Below are positions 45,125 to 57,100 of a stretch of DNA of 64,000 nt, piece after piece. Positions within the stretch are counted from its first letter, which is position 1. Each line of letters begins with the position of its first letter. The notes below the pieces were generated by a model, which made no database searches, was not told the DNA's origin, and saw nothing but the letters and a program-made list of their open reading frames with translations. A program made the position numbers and the translations under genes. Origin of the DNA: Deinandra increscens subsp. villosa (taxonomy: Eukaryota; Streptophyta; Magnoliopsida; Asterales; Asteraceae); NCBI GenBank assembly GCA_039602395.1, contig JBCNJP010000025.1:41146922-41210921 (forward strand), read 5' to 3'.

Positions 45125-48100
45125 TTCCCATCCCCTCACTTAAATTGTACATTGTCCCTAATGTACATTTAGAAACAACATAAACTAAACATGTAAATTA
45201 AAGAAGTAAGGATGGAACGGGACTCCCCTGGGGACTTAAAGTTAGCGCGTGAAGGTAAGTGTGATAATACTAGCTTCCTTTAGCATTCAGTGTGTATGCT
45301 CCAGCAATAATACTTACATAAACTTGTTCCTGTAGATTCATAGCTAGAAGAAGGATCAGAGCATTAAGTTCATAAGCAATTATAACATGCAAAGTAACGG
45401 ACTTATGTGAAATCAAAGTTTGGCAATTTAGATGGGATGGCCCTATACAGACTACGATAATGTAAGACGGTCAGATGTGAGAATCACAAAATTGAGGGCC
45501 ATCCCCACACTTAGTTTTTGACAGCGATCACATAAATCAGGCATACAAGATTATCATGCATTCATCATCAATGATTCAAGTTTTCTCAAACCTAACCCAA
45601 GATTAAATATCAACCAGAACCCTATGATCTAGTAATGGAACAATCAAACCATAGAATTGGCCACTTCCCATGATACAATAGCAACATACCATTGACAATC
45701 AACAGACAAGCATCAAGCAAGTTGCAAGTAATAACACTTAAGAACAAGAAGGTTACAAACACGTTTGGTTTGCAAAAACACACAAGGAAAATGAAATAAA
45801 AGTAAGCATTAAAATTTTTAAAACACGGGTTGCCTCCCGAGAAGCGCTAAGTTTATTTACAAGTCTTCAGCCAGACTCGACCTTGCTTTATTTGCGATCA
45901 GGTGGCTTCTCCTTGATTCGCTTCCCACCTGTGCTCTCAGGTTTTATTTTACCATGTCATTATCAGGTGGTTTTTCTTTTATTTGCTTCCATCCTGCCTC
46001 ATATGGTCTTTCTTTCCTTTCGTCACTAGCGGTAGCTCTCTAGCAGATTTGTTGGTCGTTATGTAAAATTGAGCATCATCAGGCCACCAACTCTTGAATT
46101 TACCAGGACCGAATTTGATTGTCCTAAGGTATGGAGGGTGCAAATTGTAGAAAGGGTGGATGCATGTGCATCCACACACTTGAATCCTTAGTTGCTCTTC
46201 AGTAGATATGTTATCCGCATGTGTTTCTTCAGAATCCTCATCTTTATTATGCAACAGTGATTCTCGCGACCTTCTCCTTTCATCGTCTGAATTGTCTAAC
46301 AGTAGCTCACTTAACTTTGGAAGGTGTAACTAGTCGTTAGAGGCGTAACGAGTCGTTTCGCACTTGCTACGTAACGGGTCGTTCTCTGGTAACGAGTCGT
46401 TACTCTCTTCGCTATATAATTCTTTTGAGAGACATTGTTTGTCGGACAACTTCATTAGTCCCTCAATTTCTGCAAGATCCCTCTCTGGGCCAATCAACTC
46501 AGTCTCGTCTATATGTGGTGGCAAAGCTAACCAATCGTCATCGAATTCCGCTATCATTTATGCTTCGAATGCGTCACTTGAGTCAATCTCCTCAACTTGT
46601 GGCTCCTTCTTTATGTCTGAATCATGTAATAAAAGATGATCTACCGAGTCATTTGTAGATAACGAGCCGTTATAGGGATAACGATCCGTTTCGCTATTAG
46701 TGTGTAACGACCCGTTATATGGTAATGAGGCGTTACAATCATTGAAAGAAAAAACTTCTTGACAGAATGGGATTTTGGATAACTTATGTGTGAGTGTTTC
46801 TTCTGGTTCGTTTAGAAAATCATTCTGTTAAAAAAGATAGTCAATGAAGAATTTGTTTCTGCATTCATTTTCCCAAGATATGTTTGGTTCGTTCTTCTTT
46901 GTTTCAACTAACTTTATGCCATCGGCGTCATCCTCGTCATCACTCTAATCGCTCACACACTCCATTTCAGTCTTTATATTATCATCATATGGCTCGTGTG
47001 TTATCCGGCTCTCCAGTACTTCATTAACAACCTCGTTTTGCATCAAACATATGGAACACGTAGGAAGTGGTGACGTATCGATAAGCCTTTGTGGGTAAGG
47101 CGTGCGAGGCTTGTACTCTTGTGAGGCTCTTGTCGATTTTGGAGTGGTTTCTGGAATGAGAGTGAAATGACTCATAAAAAGTTATTCTTTTTCCTCAGGA
47201 GGGAGGTCTAGCCTAAAAATATCAAAAAGATCAAGGTGTTGAAGAGACTCTTGTGTAGGACGTGGTGATCCTGAAGTATGGTGCTCCTGATAAGGGACTG
47301 GTGTAGTAGTGTTCGAGTTTTTGATCGGCACTTCGTCCATGGCTGTCTCTGGTTCTGTGGCTTCAAGATATAACTCAGATAATTGCTCCATTTTAGCCTG
47401 AGATTTTTCGGAAAGGAGTTGGGAGCGCTCGTTTAGTAGATTCAACTGCTTATCAAGGGAGAGGCCTTGCTTGTCAATGGAAACCATGAGTTCAGAGAAT
47501 TCCAGGAGGTCATCGTCGAACTCCGCTTCCATTGTAGTTGATTCTGAAAGATGGTGCTCCTAAGCTTCGAATTCTCGTATCTCCCTATCCTCCTCCGTTG
47601 TTGACTCCAGTTCTCCAGCGATGTCTATGAGACTGAAGAGTTATTCGTTGGACTCCTCCACCACCACTGAATAGTCGACTTTCTACTCAGTCGGATTTTG
47701 TAGTCGTAACGAGCCGTTCTCAGGTAACGAGTCGTGACGCTGGTCCTAGAATAGAGGCTCCAAAAAGAACATGTTTGAACTTGACAACTTCGCAGGTGTC
47801 GATTCTGATTTGTTCGAAGAGACGCTTGGTTCGAAGAGATCACTAACGTGCAATCCATCTTTGCCTTCGTTCTCCCAGTGTGTGGTTGGTTCTTCTGGAA
47901 GTGGGGTTGGTGTGGTAGTATTTGAGTCTTGAAGCTGCACCTTATCCGTTATTGTCTCCGGTCCCATTGTAGTGATCACACATGTAAGAGAAAGTGGAGA
48001 ACGATCGCAGATAGGGACATGTTCCCTTTTTGAAGAGAGCTCCTTATTTTTTGAATTTTTTTGTTTTACAAAACTGGAAATAAATGAAAACATAATTGCG

Positions 48101-48159
48101 AACTAAAACTATCCTAAACTATGTCAGAAACTAATAGGTCCTTCTAAGATTTAGCCGTA
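45125..48159 (-). other. Interior of the non-autonomous gypsy element
   Basis: Beyond the polypurine tract there is AT-rich untranslated sequence (45140-45850) with CTAAGTGTGGGGATGGCC on the minus strand near 45495-45512, an Athila-type word. From 45979 to 48093 minus-strand frames are open in pieces. The word TAACGAGTCGTT or TAACGRNCCGTT recurs at 46345, 46375, 46390, 46662, 46679, 46706, 47707 and 47721. Confidence 0.7.
45979..48093 (-). pseudogene. Broken acidic ORF(s) of unknown function
   Basis: Readable pieces from 5' to 3' are 48093-47746, 47532-47182 (MEAEFDDDLLEFSELMVSID, then a Gln/Leu/Ser-rich helix), 47175-46945, 46557-46330 (MIAEFDDDWLALPPHIDETE) and 46254-45979 (CIHPFYNLHPPYLRTIKFGP, then GKFKSWWPDDAQFYI). 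The repeated AEFDDD start suggests internal duplication. The C-terminal LRTIKFGPGKFKSWWPDD block looks conserved in style but I know no domain name for it. Probably one ORF broken by stops; function unknown. Confidence 0.5.
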
Positions 48160-48177
48160 TCCCCGGTAACGGCGCCA
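48160..48177 (-). other. Primer binding site (TGGCGCC type)
   Basis: The minus strand reads TGGCGCCGTTACCGGGGA six bases inside the 5' LTR end (48184). This type of site is common in Athila/Tat-lineage gypsy elements, where it pairs with an elongator tRNA (often assigned to tRNA-Asp). Confidence 0.8.
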
Positions 48178-48183
48178 ACAACT

Positions 48184-49660
48184 TGATGCGTGTATGTCGT
48201 GGCGGTGAAGCCAAAATATAATTGCACAGTCAGGTTTTAAATTTATAAACAAGATAATTACCTGAGACTAACTACACGCCATATAGGCAAGTGTACCTAT
48301 CAAACCTGTAATATAGCGACGGTAAGAATCAGGATCAATCCAAGGATACGAATCTCCTACTCAACCTAACCTATTTTTGGCCTAACTACCCTAACCTAAT
48401 CTAGCTAGTCTAACTGTCACTTAAAGTAGCTTATCTAACTATGCTATAATAGAACTATTGAAATGATGAATGAAGTATAGAATATCAACCTAAATATCTA
48501 AGGGTAGCTATAAAGGAAACTTAAATATAAGAAAGGCATCGTCTAGGGACAGAATTATCTTAACCACATCCACTATATGGAATGATCTGCTTATGCTAAA
48601 CTGTCTTGAGGATACAGAATCGCTAGAGACTATATCTACAATTATAACCACAACCACAATGAAGTATCCACTAATCTAATGACTTAGTTATAAGACATTA
48701 AATACATGACCTAAGACCTAGGATCATAGACCAAACATATTCTGACTAATCATGATGGACTAATAATTATGAACAAAGTACATACCATCACATGCGCAAT
48801 ATATGCAGACACTTCACTAATCCCTTGACCCAAGACATGGAGGCTAAGGTTCATGACTAAGTATAAGGACACACTTCAATCGAAATGGACTATTGAATGA
48901 ACATCATCACCAATTCCTATCTAGGCTCGCTAGAGTTCCTAAACACTTATTGCAATCGCCAGATAACAACTAAGAAATTTTATTTGACTTAATGAACATG
49001 TGATCAAGCTATGCATCAAACCAACAACTACTAGGAATGGATCAAACATGCAAACAATAACTCAAATCAGATATGTAACAACAATCACATACGTTATACT
49101 AAAACCACCGTTTCATAAGAAAACATATCAAACCATAAAGTTGAATTGATCAAGCATCATCTAAACCTAGATTATGTAATTACTAGCCTATCATTACTAA
49201 ATATAAATCATGATGAAAACAGAAATTAAATACTAATCTAATTACAAATCGAAGGATTAGCACTTAATAATGTTAATCGTGTGTTGATTCCATGCTTCCT
49301 AGCCTTCTCGAATACTTCCTGAATGCTCCCATCACTTTCTCCATGCGTTTTTTGTCGTATCTGGGGCAGAATGACCGACCCCAGCCGTCTTCGTTTGTTC
49401 CTAAGCATCACATTATATTTATAGGCCCGAAATTAGGGTTTTTCATCGATTAGTGCCGTAACGGGCCGTTATGTGGTCACGGGCCGTTACAGGGCATGTT
49501 TGACTTTTTCAGCAATAACCTTGAAATGTTCATAACTTCTTCGTTACAACTTAGAATTGACCCCTGTTTTCGCCTACGTTCATCATTTTCCATACTCTAT
49601 CATCTCATGTAGGTTTCACAACATCATGAGGCTGGAAAATAGGGGATTAAATTCTCAATC
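48184..49660 (-). repeat. 5' LTR of the non-autonomous gypsy element
   Basis: On the + strand it begins TGATGCGTG and is homologous to the left LTR until about 49660. Contains CCGTAACGGGCCGTTATG and GGGCCGTTACAGGGC near 49452-49492, the LTR copies of the reiterated motif. The outer boundary (start on the minus strand) is unresolved; sequence to about 49830 could still belong to it. Confidence 0.75.
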
Positions 49661-50930
49661 ACTAAACTGAACGTTCCGGTTTTCGCTTGATTCTTTGTAT
49701 CTTCTCCGTTTTTCACCGTTTTTCCTCCAAATCTCTACCAAGGCTTATATAAACACAATATTAAGCATTCTAAGTATTTAAGTCTCATAATCATTCAAAA
49801 TAATATATAAACATGTATAAAATGTCGGGAATTATTGTCAGAAAAGTTGTGTAATCACAAGCACATCAAAAGGCTATGATGATCATGATAACAAAGAAAG
49901 TTGGTATAAAAACTGAGTATCAATTTGGCATCCCGAATATAATAATTCTTTTGCAGCCATGGTGTTTGTCAGATTATAAAATTTTGATTAGAGCCTTAAG
50001 GATTCCAAACCTCTAAAACTTCACATTTTCTTCGACTTAAATAATTCTTTTTTTCTTTTGTTGTTTTCTTTCTTTGTTATTTTTTTCTGTTATGCTATTA
50101 CTACCTATATGAATTTTTGCTCTACATTTATTTACTTTTTGTAAATTCGCATCTAGCATTGACATTAGATTTAGTAGTTTCAGTTATGTTTTCAAGCATG
50201 GTGTTGATATCCGAATTTAGGCATTTAGTTTTCATCTTCTTAGGCTTACATACATACTCCACAAAGGTACAATGTAATGAAAAAATATTTTCCACCAGAC
50301 TACTGAAGTTAAACATGCCGATCTAACCCAACAACTATCAGACGCTATAAATATACAACTAACAATTAGTAAAGGAAGGTAGTACATAAAACGCGGCTAC
50401 CACTATCATAATTAATCTTTCTCTCATACACTCGAATCGGATTTAGAGGTAAGAATTCGGTTCTTAAAATAAGAACAAAAGGTTACTCAAATCAATATTT
50501 ATAAGATTCTTCAACTGAATTCATCACTATCACACAATGAGTACAACTTAATAAAAACTTAATGTGCATTTATTAAGAAAACAATAGAACTTGATAAATG
50601 ACAATTAGCTTTTGAATACACCTAAACTGGATTAAACTTATATTTTTGTCCGTATTTTATAATAAGATGTATGTATTTTGACAATCAACTCTCCTTGAAT
50701 GATTAATGAAACTAAACTATGTATCTGTGTAATGGTTAAATAAAAAAATTCAGCGTCCCAGGTATGAAACAAATAGTACCATACAGCGAGTTCGATATCT
50801 CGTAAAAGATCAAAGAGAAACAATAGTTTTAGTAAAAATAAAAGAAAATTTAACGATAATATTGTTCAAATTATCTATTTTTTATAAATATTTTTTCAAA
50901 TTATTATTTTTTCCAAAAATATACGGTTGA
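49661..50930. other. Intergenic sequence upstream of TOM40
   Basis: AT-rich. The first about 170 bp may still be LTR. Short frames at 50117-50326 and its antisense are uncharacterised. Nothing further is supportable in this stretch. Confidence 0.5.
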
Positions 50931-51136
50931 GCCGGGCCTCAGCCGTGTGCTATATAGCCAGCCGACTCTATACCAAAGCAGCTGCAAGGGTTTTGTAAAC
51001 TTGTAAAAGGGAAGGGAAGGGAAGGGAAGGGAAGGATTCACAGAGCAAACAAACTCTTTTACAACATCAATGGCCGCAATCGGCAGATAGAGAAGACGTT
51101 TTTCTAGCTATTCCACCGCTCATTACTATAATTACA
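50931..51136 (+). promoter_or_regulatory. TOM40 promoter and 5' leader
   Basis: Composition changes abruptly to GC-richer DNA. TATATA at 50951-50956 is a candidate TATA box. A purine run of five GGGAA units (51009-51035) and a six-codon upstream reading frame (51070-51090) lie between it and the start codon at 51137. Confidence 0.5.
51070..51090 (+). CDS. Upstream ORF in TOM40 leader (MAAIGR)
   Basis: ATG GCC GCA ATC GGC AGA TAG: a six-codon frame ending 46 bases before the TOM40 start codon. The ATG has A at -3 (CATCAATGG) and G at +4, a strong plant context, so it could reduce or regulate translation of TOM40 if included in the transcript. The transcription start is not known. Confidence 0.4.
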   Translation: MAAIGR

Positions 51137-54100
51137 ATGGCAACACACGTTCCTCCACCTGCAACAACTTCTCCGGTGGCGGCGGAAGCTATCAAGCCGG
51201 AAAAAGTTGATTACATGAATCTACCGTGTCCTATTCCATACGAAGAAATCCATCGCGAGGCTATGAGTTAGCATTTCTATGATCTCCATTCTAGCTCACT
51301 TATTCGTTTGATGCTGATCTATAAGAAAAAAAAAACTTATTCGTTTGATGCTGATCTATAAAAAAAAAAACAACTTATTCGTTTGATTTTTTGATTGATT
51401 GTCAATTGATTTGGACATTTGGTAGTCGATTGAGTCTGTTGCAGCGTGCAATTGATTTGTGTATGTGAATTCCAGTATTGTTAAACCCTAGGTCTAAACC
51501 CTAGCTTGACCAGATCTTACTTTTGAATGGGAATAGCGCGACTTGGTTAAATGTATGCCGTTTAGATGAGTCATCTGTGATATGGAACCTATACTGGGCG
51601 ATCTCTACTGATTGGTTTGTATTTTCAAGAACAAATCTTAAGAGGATACTAGATTCAAAATTCGCATAAAATGCAAGTTACTTTGGATAAGACCTGTTAT
51701 CATTCTATAAGTTATTGATTTGTGGCAGTAGGAGATTTGAATGTTGGTTTGATTAAGAACTAAATTCGAATAACATTGATGTGAATATGTGAGTAGTTAC
51801 CAAACTGTAATAGGATTCGGGTATAAATTAGTGACTGATGGCGTATATCATTGTGTTTTGTAATATGTGGATTTGAAGTTAAAGAGATGACCAATTGCCT
51901 ATATCAAATCTGCCTGGCAGTGTGGTATCAGGTTAATAGGAGCATTAATTACTAGTAAAGTATAAACATAATCCGAATTCTTTATTATATGTGGATTCTC
52001 TCTTATATTGAACACACTTAATCGTATGCAGTGTCATTGAAGCCTGAACATTTTGAGGGCATGCGTGTTGACTTTACCAAGGTTCTCAATCAAAGGTTCT
52101 CACTAAGTCACAGGTAATTCGCTAATACTTTGAACTTGATTTTTATGTTTGTAGCTAATGCTTTTCTTTATTATAATGATTATGTGTTTTTAACTTACCA
52201 GTATTGTTATGGGACCTACTGAAGTTCCTTCTCAATCTGCCGAAACAATTAAAATTCCTACTTCAAACTATGAGTTTGGTGCTAACTTTATAGACCCAAA
52301 GGTTTGTTATCTAATAATTGACACCATTCTAATCAAATTTTTAGCTATTATTCTCATTGTAATAGTGATATTTTGTTTGTCGAAGGTGATGCTTTTTGGA
52401 AGAATCTTGACTGATGGGCGGCTAAGTGCTCGACTGAAATGTGACTTGTCTGAGAATTTTACTATGAAGGCCAATGCTCAGGTATAAGAATGATTGATTT
52501 GTAATTGTCAATTCAATGTTTATTTTTATCGGACTGGTTCATTAATTTAGTTTGAGATTGTTATCAGCTTACAAACGAGCCTCACATGTCACATGGAATG
52601 TTCAACTTTGACTATAAGGTAACTTATTCATCTTGTCTAGCTCAACATGTACTACGTGCTTTTGTATTTTGTAATTTGTTACAATTAATTTTCAAGTTTG
52701 AAGATATGTGCATCTTTAAACATACTATAGGCTGTTAGTATTAAATTTTCTTACGGTCAATCATTTTCTTGATTCAGGGAACAGATTACAGAACTCAGTT
52801 GCAACTAGGAAATGGTGGCCTGCTTGGAGCTAATTATATCCAGGTAAAAAACGTGTTAGTGTTATATGCTAGCAGAAATGTAGTTAGTAGTAAGTTCAGG
52901 TGCTACTTGGAGAGAAATTAAGTTAAAAGGGTTGTGTTATGAATTATTAATTTGAATTTCATTCTTTTTGTTTGTTGACATGTTCATGTCATCTTAACCA
53001 TTTTCTTGTGTGTGCAAAATTTGATGTGTGAATTGTGCTTGCAGAGTGTGACACCTCACCTGTCTTTAGGTGGGGAAGTATTCTGGGCTGGTCAGCATAG
53101 GAAGTCTAGTCTTGGTTATGCCGCACGATATAACACAGATAATATGGTAATTCATAATTTGCATCATTTACAATTTTAACCGTTAACTTGGACGCAATGT
53201 CATTCTTTTTATGTGCATAACTCAAGTATTGTGTTTTCCTGCCATGCATATATGGTTTCTTTTGACATTGCATGTATTACTTTTTCCCCTTCCTTCTTCT
53301 TAGGCTTTTTCTTTCTCCTCTTGCTATTCTTGCGGATTATGTATTTGCACAATTTTGTCAATTAATGCAACATGATATGAGTATGAAATGTTGGTTCAGA
53401 TTTCTTTCACATTTCATGGCCAATCTTCATTAAGTGTTATTTTTTAAGGCTACTATTATCAAATGTTATAAGGGAGAGTCTCACGATTGAGAGTATGAGA
53501 CTAGTGTGATCTCTCAAGATTTGTTGTTGATCTTTCCATTGTGGTTTTCTTTATTTAACTCTGTTATTACTTTTACAAGTTGCAAGTTATTACTATTATC
53601 AAATGTTATAAGGGATAGTCTCAAAATTGACAGTATGAGACTAGTGTTATTTTTTTGGGTAATGTTTTATCCACGAATCAAGTAAAGAAACTTAACGAAA
53701 AAGGAAAGGAGTCCAAAGTCACCCAAAGTATTGTTTATGCACACTGGTTAGTTCGCAGTTATTAAATTTATTGTAATAATATGGTTATTGAATAAATTAT
53801 TCATAAAAACTTTAAACAGATACACAAAAAAGTGCATAAGGTTCAATCCATATTAAAACTTACCTGTTTTATCTCATACTTTTTAGGTATAATGTAATCA
53901 ATTGCCTTGCAGGTTGCCTCAGGACAAATTGCTAGCACGGGAATGGTGGCTCTTAGCTATGTTCAGAAAGTGTCTGAAAAGGTAAACAACTCAATCGTTT
54001 TCATAATTTTAACTATTATTCAGCGGACATGTCATTCTTATCTTGTTTCGCATAGGTTTCTCTGGCAACAGATATGATGTACAATTACATGTCAAGGGAT

Positions 54101-57100
54101 GTCACTGCCAGCTTTGGCTATGATTATATACTCCGTCAGGTAATTCAGGAAATTCTTCATTAGAAGTTGCCATCAAATCCCTGCTTTCTAATTTTATTAT
54201 TAAACTACAATACTACATAGTTTGAGTTCATGAGTTCTTGCCATTCTACTTCTATTTCAATCCACTTTTTGTTCATCAAATTAAGCATAAGTAGTAATTC
54301 TTCTAATCTCTGTTTATATAAGAACCTAACTAGGAGTCCTAGCTTGATCAAGTCCTAATAATTTTTATCTAAAAGTTTAGAACTAATATGTATCTTTATT
54401 ATTACCTATTTGCTAATCAAGGGTTATTGGATTTAAATAATCCCAACTATTAGTAATTGGGCGATAATAATCCCAACTCAGGAAATGTTTTCTAACAAGC
54501 CAAACTTTCCCCTTATTTTCTTCTGGCAGTCCCAAACTAACAGAATGTTAACACCGTTAACTTTTGATGACGTGGCATGTATAGGTGGCGGTCCATGTGG
54601 CATTCTAATCTGATGTGACATTATTTTGATGACATGGCCATGTCAGGTGGATTTTTTTTAGTTTTTTTTAATTTTAATGCTATTTTTAAGCTTATGTGGC
54701 ACCACCACCACCGCTTTGCACCACCACTACCGCTCCGACATCACCACCACCACCGCTCCTGCACCACCACCACCGCTTTGCACCACCACTACCGCTCCGG
54801 CATCACCACCACCACCGCTCCATCACCACCACCACCACCGCTTCCCTCTCCACCAAAAAGTTAGGCTTCTTTCTTCAATTTCTAAACCTCCGGCTGCGAC
54901 CACCACCACTATCACACATCGATTGGTGTTTCAGATCCGTTCTAGATCGACGAAAAAGAAGACGAAGACGTACCCTAATCTGTGGTTCTGGTTGAAGATG
55001 AAGTCGTTACCTCTGCCGGAACCGACTTCAACAACGTCGCTGACTGGTGGAACCCTAGCGGAAACTGCGACTGTTGTTGCTTTTCGTCGTACTTCGCGAC
55101 CGAGAACGACCACGAGGGTCACACATTTGGTGCCGGGAAAGAAGAGGCGGAAATCCCTCTTTAATCCCTCTTTGGTGGAGCCGTCGCCGCTTTGGCCGGA
55201 ATCGTGGCCGGAACTGGCCTGCCGGAGACCAGGCATGAAAGCCCTCTTTGGTCTCTTGTTGTCGATGAGTAAAAAAATTAAAGAAAAACAATTACTTAAA
55301 TAGATAAATAGACCTCATCTTTATTAATTTACACAAATGCCCCTCATTTTGCCACGTCAGCAAAAATCTAACACCGTTAGTGGTCAGTTAGTTTGGGACT
55401 GCCAGAAGAAAATAGGAGGAAAGTTTGGCTCGTTAGAAAACATTTCTTGAGTTGGGATTATTATCGGCCAATTACTGATAGTTGGGATTATTTAAATCCA
55501 ATAACCCGCTAATCAAAATGCCATTTGAAATTTTCTGATAAATTAACTAATAATTTGTTATAAGGTATTGAACGTTAGTTTTGTATGTTCAATATTATTG
55601 TTCTGTACTACTGTATGTTGGAAGTGTTTATGCTTTTCTACTCTAGCATAGATATCTCTTTCCATGTTATGTTTTGTTATGTTTGACTATGCATGCTCTA
55701 ATATGTGGCTCACACCCAGGGAAACCATTTTTTTCTGTTATTTAATATGTTTTTTATTTTGACTTATAAAAAAGACTGGCCAATCACTTTTGTGTTCTTA
55801 TCAACCTGATTTAACTTGTTCTATATCAACAGTGTCGTCTTAGAGGGAAGATCGACTCAAATGGTTGTACATCTGCTTTTCTTGAAGAAAGGTTGAATAT
55901 GGGTCTAAATTTCATTCTGTCAGCCGAGGTGAGCACATTTTATCATTCACTTCCAAATCTTTATATGAAATTCAACACACTATATCCAAAGGGCACCACT
56001 TTGGCGCTTTCTCTTGTTCCTATTAGAGATAAATTTTGGAACGGTTGAATCAGGTTCTGGCGTTCTGTATCTCCCTACCAAGTCAAACAGGTTACATTAT
56101 AAGGAACAGCTTAAAATGTAACGTGGAATTGATCGAGGTCATCTAAAATGTATCATTAATGCATAAACCTTCTAATTTTTTTTATCTAAAATAATTTTAT
56201 TTATTTAATATGATTTTTGTAATATACCCAATAATTTACAAATTTTGCACAAAAAGTGTTTTGGTTAGACCAAATCCAAGCCCCACCAAGATGACCTATG
56301 TTATCTGTTATCTGACCTGCTTGTTTTTCAATTCTGAAAAAGTTAAAATAAATCATCAAGTATTGGAGTTTTAGACAACTTGGTATATTAAGCACTTCTA
56401 TTATAATGTTGACTAATTCAAAATTAAGCACAACTTTAACATAAAATAAAAAGATAAATTGAACATAAAAAAATCCTCTAGACTCCTGATGTGGAGGTGG
56501 AAGGAGAAGGAGAAGGAGAAGCCTTGAACATTTTGAATTCCGAATTTAGAAACAGCCAAACAATGAACTGGATTTGATTTTGAACTAGTGATTAAAGTCA
56601 CGTGTTTCATCAAATAATAAAAAAATCCGATTAGAACAGTGAATCTTGTTATAATTAGAACCAAGTATGGACTGACCTCAGTTTCATTATTTATTATCTT
56701 CAAAATTGGTACGAGCGTTTAGTATCTTCTAAATTGGTACAAGTGCTTAGTGTAGATGATAGAATGTACAACTGTCATAGTCCTCTCAGGCTTGTTGGTG
56801 GTTCGGATCTTTTCCAATTATGCACATGATCTGATGGATAAAAAGTACCCGGTTTTGGGCAGATTTCTCCATCTCCCCCTCTCCATCACTTTCAGCGACC
56901 ATCACCACCACAGTCGTCGCCACCCTTGCTTCCCTGACTACTGGTTTTTTTCCTTTGAATTCTGCCGCCACCACGCTGGCACAACCGCTTCTTGCCTTTA
57001 AACTTGCAAGCACTGCTATCGCCTCAACACCTCCACGTCCATGGTTGTGGCCCATCCTCACGTATGAAGTTCAAAAATACATTTATGTTCTTGTAAGGAT

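Larger units (their letters stand above)
43379..49660 (-). mobile_element. Non-autonomous gypsy-type element with two LTRs (LARD-like)
   Basis: Direct repeats at 43379-44853 and 48184-49660 are nearly identical by eye. Beside the right copy the minus strand has the primer binding site TGGCGCCGTTACCGGGGA (48160-48177), the type used by Athila/Tat gypsy elements. A polypurine-like AGTGAGGGGATGGGAA (minus) lies at about 45125-45140 beside the left copy. The 3.1 kb interior has no protease, RT or integrase, only acidic ORFs of unknown role. Confidence 0.85.

Noticed and set aside
54634..54864. His/Pro-rich frame as a host gene
   Set aside because: It lies in the CACCACCAC array within the Pack-MULE inverted-repeat boundaries; composition explains it.
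56700..57060. Second Pack-MULE or captured gene in TOM40 intron 10
   Set aside because: GC-richer, with short open frames, but no inverted repeats or target duplication could be found around it.
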